The notes below the pieces were generated by a model. That model was not told the DNA's origin and searched no databases. It was given only the letters and a program-made list of their open reading frames with translations. Below, in pieces: positions 12,987 to 33,710 of a DNA stretch of 64,000 bases. Source of the stretch: Paraspadella gotoi (Eukaryota > Chaetognatha). The translations under genes and the position numbers were made by a program. Location of the stretch: contig CM119263.1 in NCBI GenBank assembly GCA_051294375.1, positions 9,292,432 to 9,356,431 of the forward strand, read 5' to 3'. Each line of letters starts with the position of its first letter. Position 1 is the first letter of the stretch.

Positions 12987-14534
12987 GCACTCCTCACGCT
13001 CATAACTTAAAAAATAACTTTTACGGCGAGGCAGATGGAGAGGGAGAACGAGATGAGAAGAAAATCATCCCGTTTCAAATATGTCGACAACAACAACAAC
13101 AACAACAAAAACAACAACCCAGAGCTGTCCCGATTTTCTCTCCAGCATTAAAGTTAAGTCTCCTCCAAATGATTCTCCCTGTCCCGCCTCCCAGGGCTTT
13201 CCAATCAATAACCTTCCCTCCAAGCCAAAGTTCAGCACCTCAAACATTCACATTCCAGACTGGGTCATCCCCAGCAAACTCTTTTTTTCTAGTGACCTCA
13301 ACATCACCTGCCTTGTCCATCATCGCACTCCTCCATCCATCTCGGGCGCCGTTGGTGAATTTGGGTGAAATATATTCGTCGCTCGGTTACAAAAACCAAA
13401 CAATATAAAAATGACAACAATTTACTATGATAATAATTGCTTTGCATTTTTTTTTTCTTGTATTTGTTTTCCGTAACTTTGACGGAATTATGTCGTACGT
13501 GTTATAAACTCTTACTTTTTTTTCTACCTTGCTCATCTTTACAACTACAGAGTATTTTCATCCTTTTTCATGCTTTGCCCCACAGTCTTGATATAACTCA
13601 TTTCCGATTGTATCTTTATTCTGCCTTTTCTAAAAACGAAATTTTCAATCTGGATTTCCTTTCCTGATTGTTTTTTTTTTCTATTTCGTTCGTTCCTACA
13701 CTTTTTTCTACCCACAATTTTCACTCACTTCCCTGCCCATCGTAGTCTTCCCTCCCGCCCCCCCCGCCCCACTATTTCCCTTTTCTTCTTCTACCCCCAA
13801 ATTCATTTTTACGTCTCTTCTCCGCTCGATATTCGTTAAAAACGGCGAAAGACGAAAAGCGCTCATTTTTTTTTGTGGAAGGGGGGGGTTGTTTGAAAAA
13901 TTATTTTTTTATTTTTTAGTAAAAAAATTAATTGTTTTTAAAACTTTTTTTTCTCTCATTTACGACAACAAATCGGCGAGGATCGGATTCACGATGTTCG
14001 TCGACGGGGACCACGACGACGACGAGGACGAAGAAGAAGGAGAAGACGACAACGACGACGACGACGAGTTCGTTGCGACGAAGAGACTGTAACCGAATTT
14101 CGCATTACGCCTTTGGAAAAGCGTCGCGGATCTCACGTCGGCCTCTTCCCACTCACAAACCTCGATTTCTTAACAAATTTAAATCTCAACTTTTCTTCCC
14201 CTTACATTTATAGTCTCTTTACAATTTTAGTTTTTGATTTTCGCGATTTTGCAATTTTTTTCAATATTTTTTTTTTTTTAAATTTTTAAATAAAGGGAAG
14301 GAAAGAAAAGAAAAACTCGCGGATTCAATTGGTGGACGACCACGCGGCGTCGTTTTCGTCATCATCATCTTCATTATTATCATTATCATCGTTATCTCTG
14401 CCTTTTTGTTTTGGTTGTCTCGTTTTTTTGTTTTTTTTTAAACGAAGTTATTAAAGTCCAGTTCCTGCTTTACTTTGTCAGTTCGATAGGCCTTGTTTTC
14501 GTCTTCTTCGTTCATTACCCGGTTTTCACCGAGG

Positions 14535-14595
14535 GCCGTCCTGGTCATTCTCCCGCCGAGGGTCTCGGGTTCGAATCCCGTTTTTTCATCCTCAA
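14535..14595 (+). other. tRNA-like B-box remnant
   Basis: CGGGTTCGAATCCCG is a perfect Pol III B-box/T-arm stem-loop, followed by a T6 run. The sequence 5' of it (ATTCTCCCGCCGAG) only loosely resembles an anticodon arm and no acceptor stem forms. It is probably a tRNA pseudogene or SINE fragment. Confidence 0.35.
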
Positions 14596-14867
14596 ATACG
14601 TGATCGAATCCGTCCATCGCCGAATCTGGAAAAGGAAGAAAATCATCAGAGAAAAAACGAAGGGAAAACGAAAAAAAAAAGAGGATGAAATGGAGATGAA
14701 TCGAAGTTCGACATGAATCAAGAATTTAATCAGATTCAGAGTAATCGCGATGAATCGAGATTGCGTCGAATCATTTGGGAAAAACGGAGAAGAAAATTGA
14801 GATTAATATAACCTTAAAGAATATTTATAATTCTGTCAGAATTCGAATAACGTGGGGGAGTTTTGAT

Positions 14868-14939
<72 letters not shown>

Positions 14940-14958
14940 TAGGAAAGAAAGAAAGAAA
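14868..14958. repeat. (GAAA)n microsatellite
   Basis: Tetranucleotide repeat of about 90 bp, almost uninterrupted. Confidence 0.97.
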
Positions 14959-15618
14959 CTAAAAAAAAAAAAAGAAACAAATAAGAAGACTTCCAAAAAT
15001 AGGCCAAAGTCCCGGAGAAGGTCATATCGACCCGGAATCCTCGAATAAACTTCATCCGGGAATTTAAATCCTCTCGAGGGGAAAAGGGGTCTAATTCTGA
15101 GGATTTTAAAAGAAAATGAAAAAAAAAGAGGATAAAGAAAAAGAACAACGTTTTCCTTATCTTTTCTCTCCACCAAAAATTGAAACCACTTTTGCTAAAT
15201 TTGTCAAGAATATTTTCTTTATTCATTCCGATCCATTTTCTTATTTTTTAGCTTAACATTTTCTTCTTTCTCTCTTTCTCTCTTATCAAGACTTCCTCGC
15301 TCCTTCTCCGCGATCTTCTATTCCCTCCTCCCATCTCTCTCTCTCTCTCTTCTTCTATCTCTCTCTCCTCTCTCTCTCTCTCTTCTCTCTCTCCTCTCTC
15401 TCTCATCTTTCTCTCACTCTGCTCTCTCGTCTCTTGACACTCTTTCCAGTTACATACAATCTTTAATTCTTCTCCCCGACAATTTTAGCCTTTGGCCTTG
15501 GCACATACGTCGCCGGGACCATAATAAGTTCGAGTTAAAAGGATTTATTTCTGATTTTCCCTCTCACTTAGATTTCGCCACAAATCCCTCGAAAAAACAA
15601 AAGCCTTTGCTTTCTATA

Positions 15619-15674
<56 letters not shown>

Positions 15675-15678
<4 letters not shown>

Positions 15679-15828
15679 ATTTCTATCTCCCTCTCTCGTT
15701 TGTTGTTTTTTAAATCTGGTTCTTTATCAATTTTTTTTTTTCAGAGGCTTCGGTGCATTCGATCAGGATGAGTCGTCGATGATCGAGGTGGAGAACCTCG
15801 AGCGAGTTCGAACTCATTTACCCGACAC

Positions 15829-15864
<36 letters not shown>

Positions 15865-16218
15865 CCTCTCTCCGCTAATTATAAAGCGACTTTTCGTCAT
15901 TTTGAAGAAAACTAATATTGTCCCGGGCGGACGGGCTCCGGAGTGGGAGTTTTTTTTTAATTCTATTACTTTTTAAATTTAAGCAACGATTTTCTTTTCG
16001 TTTTCATAGTACTTTGTTCGAAATCCACGACAACCAAAAAAAAAAAAAAGACTGAAAAATTTAAAATAAAGAAAAATTAACTCATTGCACTCGATGTCGA
16101 TGTTTTTAAACGTATCTTTTTTTTCCTTATTAAAATTCTCTTTCAACAAATAGTCGTTCTCGATCACCAAATTTTTAAAGNNNNNNNNNNNNNNNNNNNN
16201 NNNNNTGCAGATTCTTTT

Positions 16219-16254
<36 letters not shown>

Positions 16255-16464
16255 CTCTCCTCTCTCTCCTCTGCTATTCTATCTCTCTACCTCTCTTCTC
16301 TCTCTCTCTCTGCCTATTTCTATCTCCCTCTCTCGTTTGTTGTTTTTTAAATCTGGTTCTTTATCAATTTTTTTTTTTAGAGGCTTCGGTGCATTCGATC
16401 AGGATGAGTCGTCGATTGATCGAGGTGGAGAACCTCGAGCGAGTTCGAACTCATTACCCGACAC

Positions 16465-16504
<40 letters not shown>

Positions 16505-16833
16505 CCTCTCTCCGCTAATTATAAAGCGACTTTTCGTCATTTTGAAGAAAACTAATATTTGTCCCGGGCGGGACGGGCTCCGGAGTGGGGAGTTTTTTTT
16601 AATTCTATTACTTTTTAAATTTAAGCAACGATTTTCTTTTCGTTTTCATAGTACTTTGTTCGAAATCCACGACAACCAAAAAAAAAAAAAAGACTTAGAA
16701 AAATTTAAAATAAAGAAAAATTAACTCATGACACTCGATCTGATCGCAGATAGTGTTTTTAAAACGTATCTTTTTTTTCCTTATTAAAATTCTCTTTCAA
16801 CAAATAGTCGTTCTCGATCACCAAATTTTAAAG
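15675..16833. repeat. Direct duplication flanking a 25-N gap
   Basis: The segment 15675-16180 runs to the edge of the N gap (16181-16205). It is repeated at 16312-16833 with only small differences, mostly one-base changes in homopolymers plus a few small indels. The duplicated copy ends exactly where the gap begins. This is the signature of two overlapping contig ends scaffolded rather than merged. Confidence 0.85.
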
Positions 16834-17611
16834 GTTTATATTTTATATTAATTTAAGTCAGACGAGAAAACCTTTGGGCGACGCGAATCGGTTCTCGTAC
16901 GCGAGAGAGAGCGAGGAGAGAGGACGAGAGAGAGAGACGAGAAGACGGAGAGAGCACTCGAGGAGAGAGAGAGAGAGAGAGAGTTGTTAAAAAGTTTAAT
17001 TTTTTAAGAACGAACTGATTCCAAATGATCCTTTTTTAATATTTCCCAGTTAATCGCTGTCGCTTATTACGGTTCGTTTGGATTCATTAGGAACTTGAGT
17101 AGTGAACTATTGGCAAAAAAAATAAAGAAAAAAGCTTTAGTTCATCGTGGTTGTCAATAGTTAATGATAGCATAGACTATCATAGGAAAAGAAAAGAAAA
17201 GATAGAAAAAGCTAATTATATTAAAATATCTGTTAACTACATTTAAAGAAAAGTTTATGGTTTGAATAAAATAATATTCTGAATTTATTTATATATAGAT
17301 ATAAATATTAATTATATATACGCATATAATTAATAATTAATATTTTTACATATTAGTATAACCAATAATTATAGACAAATTAACAGTCAAACTCCAAAAG
17401 GGTCTTCCTAAATGAGCGACCTTATTTTTTCTATTAAAAAAAAAGAAACAAAAATTAAAAACATAAAACAGTGGGCCTTAGTAAGCGGGTACTCCACAGG
17501 AGCCGGTTACAATTAGCGGGGAATAATACTGTGGCTCAAAAAATAAAAACTTGTTTCAGAAAGAAGGATAAGTATTAACCATCTGTTGGCCCGGGATAGA
17601 GAACGAGACGA

Positions 17612-17614
<3 letters not shown>

Positions 17615-17675
<61 letters not shown>
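17615..17675. repeat. (GA)n microsatellite
   Basis: Perfect GA tract of about 60 bp in intergenic sequence. Confidence 0.97.
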
Positions 17676-17678
<3 letters not shown>

Positions 17679-19012
17679 CCTGCCATTCAAATGCGTGGCA
17701 GGGTATCGACGACTTCCCGGGCTCGAGACCAGAAAAAGCCGAAATAAGAAAAATAAAAATTCAATACGTAAATAAAAGATAAACAAAATAAAAAAACAAA
17801 AATGAGAAAAAGCAATGTTTTGAAGCGATGTTGTTTTTTTATTTTAATAAATTTTGGCAGATTAGTCGCTCATGCTTACATTATTTTCTCCGATGCAAAT
17901 TTTTTTCCCCAATTTCGAACAGAAGAACACTTTAAAGTTTTTTATACATTATTTTAAGACATTGTAGGTTTCTTATCATACAATTTTTTATTTTTTTTAT
18001 GTTTGTATTTGAGACACCGTTCTCAGTTTTGAGGCAAAAGTGAAAAGGCCTACTCAAAGAAAATGAAAAGAGTCAATAAAAATTATATTCATTTTACAAC
18101 ATTAAAATTATATATTTGTTTATATATATATATATTTAACGATATTAAAAACATGAGAAGCAAATAAAAAAATGCTAATGTAACAGTTTTCGCATTTCTC
18201 TCCGCTAAATTTTTTTCGTAATATCCGCCCTAAAGTGGCTAAAGTAAAAAAAAATATTTTTTTTCAACTTCTCGTCAAAAGTGTCTTTGATGACATTGAG
18301 ATTGAAGAGCGGGACTCTGAACGTCGCCTTATGTTAAACCAAATTTTTTTATCGCTTTTTTATTTATGTTTAATTCTTCTTTTTCTTTTTTTTTTTTGGC
18401 GTCCGTGTGAATTAAAACCAAGGAAAACGTCTGGAAAGATCATTCACGAACGACTTCTGTTCAAAACCCGATCTCTATTCTCGATTATCATTTTTTGGGA
18501 CGAAATCGAATAAAGACTCAAGTTTATTGATTGCCAACTAACGACGAATCGAACCGCGAATTAATAACGACAATTGTAACGAACAACAATAATGATATTT
18601 CCAATTTCGATACTAACGAGTTTCCCACGACTCTCACTTGAATCGCAAAACGGAAACGTTAACTCACCTAACGAAAATACCCGGCAAACTTGATTTTGAA
18701 TCCGGCGAGGCGCCCGGGATTTCGCCACGACACTCTTTACTCGCCGTCCGCCTACTTAGTAGGTTCTTACCTTTTACTTTTTTTACTTTTTTTTTTTACA
18801 GAGAGTCCTCTTTCTCTCACAAACACTCACACAAGAAGGGGCACGCTCACACAAAACGAAACGCCGTCTCCTTCCTGCCCTCAGCTGCAATCAGCTGCTC
18901 CGGGTTCTGCGCCTCCACGCCTGCGCTTCGGTCTTTATTCGCTCGGCTACGAGAGGCTTGAATCAACGAGGCCCGGCCCGCGCATAGAGCATCACCCGAC
19001 ATCGGGTGGCCC

Positions 19013-19116
<104 letters not shown>

Positions 19117-19202
19117 ACCCCATCCATTGTTCCTTTCTCTCCGTCCTCTGTGATACCGAAACGGCGGAGAGAGAAAAAGTGCTTTTTTTTTGCGCTTGTA
19201 TC

Positions 19203-22776
<3,574 letters not shown>

Positions 22777-22778
<2 letters not shown>

Positions 22779-22867
22779 GGGACGAGGGACGAGGGACGAG
22801 GGACGAGGGACGAGGGACGAGGGACGAGGGACGAGGGACGAGGGACGAGGGACGAGGGACGAGGGAC
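22777..22867. repeat. (GGGACGA)n minisatellite
   Basis: About 12 tandem copies of a 7-bp G-rich unit beginning at the DUSP23-like stop codon. It is intronic if the alternative 3' splice at 22762-23115 is used. Regular GGG runs could support G-quadruplex formation. Confidence 0.95.
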
Positions 22868-28074
<5,207 letters not shown>

Positions 28075-29902
28075 TCAGATCGCGAAGTGGGTGTTGACCG
28101 TGAGTTCGACGCAGCCCAACAGGTTTCCGCTTCCGTCGCTCGCCTCCGCCCGGATGTTTATCTCTCCCTCGGCGAGGAAAGCGATGAAGGATGGAACCTG
28201 CGGGGGAAGGTCGAGGATCGACGGGGTTTTGAGATATGGATGTTTGTTTGTTTGTTAGCATGCTTGGTTCTTTGGGCTTCGATTAGGTTTTGATTCGTTC
28301 TCTTTCATTTAGTGACAAAACCTTTGGCAAATCGACGTGGGCGTTCTTGACCGAGACTGAGGGATTCTTGTGCAGCGGGCAGCGGCAGGGCAGGCCGGCG
28401 TCGGCGATGATGTTGCCCAAGAGCCCGCCAGATCTGCAGTCATCTGGGATTCTCTTCAGAGTCTGTTGGGTCAAGAAGTGAGTTGAGGGATTATCACGTG
28501 ACTGACCCGTACTAATCTAGGTTCGGATTTAGTCAAGACAGTTTTCGATATGAACTATTGCTATTAGTATTGTTAAAACTTTTAATGTTTACTTTTTTTT
28601 TTTTTTTTTGCACTGGCTACTCCACTAAATGCTTTGCTGATGTGAAGTCTTTACAATCATAATCGGGAAAATTTCTAGCTCATGATTCCAATACTTTGAG
28701 ATCAAATGCGATTGATGAGCCTCTTTATGGCCCGCATACTCCTGAACGGCATATCCTGAATAACAAAGTAAAATGGACAATCGGGCATAACATTCGACAA
28801 CGACGATGGCCGCTTCAAATACCTCACAGATGTCGTCATAGGTGCAGGATCCCAGGTTCTTGTCCCCGATCGGAACGCAGGGAAGCTCCAGACCGTTCTT
28901 CTTCAGCGACAACTTAATCTGAAGTAGGAATGAGAAAAGAAGAGAAGGAATGAAAGATAGATAGATTTTTGAAATATATCATGAATAATAACTGTCATAA
29001 CGATATCATAAATGATACATAATTATACTATGAAGATGATAATTATCCTAGTAATTAAGAATACAAGTAATAAACCTTGATGGGCGCGGCCATGTCGTGC
29101 AGAGTCTCGGCCTCGAAAGAGACATCGAGCGGCCCCGGGAAATTGATGGGGTCCTGCGCTACATTGACGTTTTTGACTTTCAAGGCGCTGCCACCTGAGA
29201 AAGAGGGCGCGAAATCGGTTCGTCAGGTGCATTCCTCATTATTTTCCAACAGTATCTGTAGTGGTGAAACCCTTTTGTTTTAAAGTCGTTTTATACTAGA
29301 GAATAAAAGGACAACAACGACAACGATGACGAGGACAAAATCCTCCCGGGGGATTTCACCGAGTAGGAGAATCGAAAGTCGTCCTTCGATCTGAAGTATC
29401 GATGGATCAAAATCACTAATCCCCACAAAGAAATAAAATCAATAAAAAAAAAAATTCAGAATTCGAAAAACTTCGCTTTGGTCGCGGTTTAAATTTCTTA
29501 TGCTTATTTTATATGGTATTGGGATATAAATTCCGTTTTTTACTAACGAACGTGTCGCATATTATGCGGGAGGCAGATTATTTATTTTTTGTTGTGGAAA
29601 ACTCATGGCAAATGTCATAGTTCTTTTTTTATAATTAATCAAAAGTTACTTTACTAATTTAGTATAAATCAGTCTTAGTATTAGGAAAGTTAAAGTTTCA
29701 GTATTATAATACTTTATATTACTGTTTTAGTGTTTTAAAAAGTGACTGGCAATTGAAACGTCTATAACCAATTTTAATTTTTTAACCCCGTGACAGAAAA
29801 AGAAAGAGAGAGTGAGAGAGAGTAAAGGTACCTACCGCAGGTACTCCACTTGATGGCTTGGCTTCCCGCCACCAGCAAAGCGAAAATAATCAAACACTTC
29901 AT
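28075..29902 (-). CDS. GM2A-like: GM2 activator-like secreted ML-domain protein
   Basis: A small secreted or lysosomal lipid-binding protein of the ML (MD-2-related lipid-recognition) fold, closest in motif layout to ganglioside GM2 activator. Exons on the minus strand: 29902-29836, 29194-29076, 28918-28823, 28462-28322, 28197-28075, totalling 546 nt (181 aa; human GM2A is 193). A signal peptide covers residues 1-16 (MKCLIIFALLVAGSQA). Motifs in GM2A order are LKVKNVNVAQDPINFPG, IKLSLKKNGLELPC, LGSCTYDDICE, AGLPCRCPLHKN and NLLGCVELTV. The mature chain keeps eight cysteines, the number that makes four disulfides in GM2A. Because of its DPI.FPG motif it differs from the NPC2 branch. A TATA box (complement of 29997-30004, TATAAAAG) lies about 95 nt upstream of the ATG and AATAAA lies 85 nt past the stop. 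The specific lipid partner cannot be told. Confidence 0.9.
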
Positions 29903-29996
29903 GTTTCTTTTCAGTTTTAACGAAGAATCAACGACGGATATAACGAACTTCTCTACAGCTTAATACACGAACTCGTGTTAGCGAGGAAAACGATTT

Positions 29997-30004
29997 CTTT
30001 TATA
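29997..30004 (-). promoter_or_regulatory. TATA box of the GM2A-like gene
   Basis: TATAAAAG on the minus strand in a GC-rich setting (GGCGC just upstream), about 95 nt before the start codon. Spacing allows a 5' UTR of about 65 nt. Confidence 0.6.
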
Positions 30005-30702
30005 GCGCCGCGGCGCCGGCCTCGTGGGAGCAGCGCCATCTGCATTCAGATAAGGCGCTATCTGGTGACGCGTCATCCAATCAATTTGGAACAGCTTTAA
30101 CAATTAACGAGGTATTGATAATTTACTAAATAATGTCTAGTTTTGTAAAAAGTCTGCAAAGGCCTGCAACATCACATCTCTTTGAACATGTCTGGCAACA
30201 TGCGAGCTTTCATACAGTAACTTAGGTTAAAAAATGTTCAAATTCAAAAGAAAACAAATATTATGCAACAGGAAATAAATTAAAATATGAAGAAAAGCAA
30301 TTTAAGTCTTAATAAATTTGTCTGTAGTGATCAGTTTGATATGGAAATGAAATATTTCTTTAAATCTCATAACAACATATAACAATTTATTATCTGAACC
30401 TAACAAACAGTTTTAAAGGGCATACAGTAAAAAAAAACCTTTTAGTCAAAAAAAGCTCTGAATACTTTAGTAATAAAAAAGTGTCGCTCAGGAATCCCTC
30501 CGACCTCACTAACCGACTTTCAAAGTTCAGATACGTTTACAAAATTTGAAATACCTTTTAAAAAAAAAAGTTCTTGACGCGAACATCCGAGAGATTTGAA
30601 TTTGCGGCCTCGATCGAGAGACGCTTTGGGTTAATTCGATTAAAAAACTCTACCCCTTCCACTAAACAAAGCGCAGGGGAACTCCTTTTGTTTAAAGAAG
30701 AA

Positions 30703-30705
<3 letters not shown>

Positions 30706-30775
<70 letters not shown>
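30706..30775. repeat. (GA)n tract upstream of calpain
   Basis: About 70 bp of GA repeat with one interruption, 310 bp before the calpain start codon. Confidence 0.96.
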
Positions 30776-30780
<5 letters not shown>

Positions 30781-31085
30781 TTAATTATCACCAAAGAAAA
30801 ATAGAAGAGAAAAGATAAAAGATCGTTGAAGCGAGCGTGAGAGGCTGATCTTTCTCTTAGTGGATTCGAAGAGGTCGCGACGTGAGAGGCATCCCGGGAG
30901 ACGAAGAGCTTTTTCATCTCGACATCTCTGGAGACACGGTCGTTGACATCGGCTTCGCTGGAGACGCTCCTGACTTCATCCTCCCACGAAAGCATCATCG
31001 AAGATACGAAGGAAGTCCGAACTCTTCACGTAAAATAAAACATCCTCCAACGTCCAAGTCTAACAACATAAACAACACATTCAAC

Positions 31086-32556
31086 ATGTCGACCCCGGAA
31101 ACGGCCGTCAAGTATCAGAACCAAGACTACGACGAGCAACGCAAAAAGCTCTTGGCGAGCAAATCGCTGTTCGAGGACTCGTTCTTTCCAGCTCAGACCA
31201 GCTCGCTCTACTACAGCGAAGAGTGGACGGAGCAATTGGACTTGGAATCTGAGATCGAATGGCTTCGACCAGGGGTGAGCTTTAGGGTGTCGATTGAAAG
31301 CCCACAACTATGACAATGAGTCGAACAATCTATGTAATCATCACATTGTTTTGAGTCAATAAAAATGTTAAATCGTTAATAAATTATTTAATCAATCTAT
31401 TAACCAATCAATAAAATAAACAACTTCTCCAATCATAAATCTCTCAACCAGTCAAATATTAACGATCGATTTAGGACAGGAATATAATTCATTATAAAAT
31501 AATATAATAGTTGACCAACGATAGAATAATTATGTAATTCCTCAAATGGTTTCCCCATCATCGTCAGGAAGTCGTGCCCGACCCGCAAATGTTGGTGGGC
31601 GGCGCCAACCGCTTCGACATCAAGCAAGGTCAGGTCGGCGACTGTTGGCTCCTGGCGGCGATCGCGGCGCTGGCAGAGTCTAAGTCCATCTTCAGCTGCG
31701 TCGTCCCCGAGGGTCAGGAGTTCGACGACAAGTACTGCGGTATCTTTAGGTAAGTTAAATTCTGAACCCGAGTTCTTGAGAGAGAAATACTCAGAAACAG
31801 AAACGGAAAAGAGAAAATTGAAAAGAAAACGATATTAAGCATATAAAACAATTAAGCTAAAACAATTAGAGCTTTAAATTATTACAGTTTTTACTCAAAG
31901 TTTAATGCGAAATATAAACGAAAAAAAAAAAATTAAAAAGGATAACGTTTAGTTTTTAAAAATTAAAACAAAAATGAATAAAACTAAGTAAGTAAAGAAG
32001 AGATGAACCGAAGACAATTACATTTAACTCGAAAAAAGAAAGTCCGACACTTCGAACTCGACCGTTAATTAATTAAAAAAGATCATTAAACAAGATTCAC
32101 ATTTGCAACGGCTCTTATAATCGAATAAAGATAAATACGCTTTAACGGTGCTATTTTGTTTTATTTTTTAATTCTCGGTTTTCTTCCGTGGCGGAGCGCA
32201 GACCGCGAGTGTTCATTTCGAAGATCATCGAGAAGTTTAACGAAAACATTTATTGAGTTCAATAATAAAGTTATTTAATTTATTAAGGAGTTGAGAAGGA
32301 TTTCGTTGTCTCTTTAAATTCTAATGAATTAATTTCTACTTTATGCAGAAATCCAATCAAATTTACCTGTCCCCTTCCTTCCTGACAGGTTTCGGTTCTG
32401 GAGATTCGGGTCCTGGACGGAAGTCTGCATCGACGATCGACTTCCCTGCCACAGAACCGAAGACGGACCTGAGCTCATCCTCATGCAGAGCGAGGAGAAG
32501 AACGAGTTCTGGTCCGCCCTGCTGGAGAAGGCATACGCCAAGTAGAATTAATTAAT

Positions 32557-32623
<67 letters not shown>

Positions 32624-32633
32624 TTATTTATTT

Positions 32634-32708
<75 letters not shown>

Positions 32709-33615
32709 TATTTTTTTACAAATTTTTTTTTTTACCAAAAAAAAATTATTCAGCTACTTATGAAATTGGTACAACCAATATAAAAATTATCCATTCATTT
32801 AATAAATAAGCTATCTTGTCCCTGACTTTGGACAGGCTTTGGTGGTTTAAGGCCTCCATCACACTTACAAGATAATAACATAACAGGTTTCTGCAAGCTT
32901 TCAATCAAGACTCTCTCACAGTCTTAATTATTCACTCCCAGTGAACCTGGCTTCCCTATCAATGAAGTGGTATAATATTTCAATATTACAATATTTATAT
33001 AATTCTTATCGAAGTTCTTTATGAAATTGGTACAACCAATATAAAAATTATCCATTCATTTAATAAATAAGCTATCTTGCTATCTTATTTTATTTTACTC
33101 ACTTTTGCTTTGTTAATTGATTGATTAGATTGATTTGATTGATTGATTATTCAAATAACGTATTGATTAATTGGTTTAAATTCATTGATTTTCCGTTCCC
33201 CGCCGTCGCCAGATTGCACGGCACCTACCAAGCCTTAGAGGGCGGGGCGACGATCGAGGCGATGGAAGATTTCACGGGAGGCGTGGCCGAGATCTTCGAC
33301 CTGAAAAAGTTGCCGCCAGATGTCGATCTTTTTAAGGTCATGCTCAAGTCCCATAGCAAAGGATCGCTCATGGGGTAATGAGACTAATAAGAGAGAGTCG
33401 GGGGTTCAAATATAATCGCGGAAAATGATGGTTCATCGGTTCACCGCACTTTATCGCACCTGGCCCTGATCAGGTGTTCCCTCGTCACCGGAAAGATCGA
33501 AGACGCTCAAGACAACGTTTGATAAGCGGCCACGCCTACACCGTCACGGGCGTCTATGAGGTTAGACTCTCAGAATCAGGGTTGACGTAATTGGGCGAAG
33601 AAAATGAAAAAATCA

Positions 33616-33710
<95 letters not shown>

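Larger units (their letters stand above)
29903..31085. other. Divergent intergenic region with (GA)n
   Basis: 1.2 kb between the ML-domain gene and the calpain start codons. It holds the TATA box of the former, AT-rich sequence and a (GA)n block (30706-30775). An open frame continues upstream of the chosen calpain ATG to another ATG at 30882, so part of this may be coding if initiation is upstream. The A/C-rich stretch just before 31086 looks like 5' UTR. Confidence 0.6.

Noticed and set aside
12719-13408. 229-codon frame with Ser-Leu and Gln runs
   Set aside because: Low-complexity translation of CT repeats and AAC runs; no splice sites or recognisable motif.
13889-14092. Frame ending in an Asp/Glu-rich tail with AATAAA about 200 bp later
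   Set aside because: Could be a 3' terminal exon, but upstream sequence is A/T-rich, the acceptor is poor and no partner exon was found.
17676-17745. Possible tRNA/SINE B box (GGGCTCGAGACC)
   Set aside because: No A box or cloverleaf at the right spacing on either strand.
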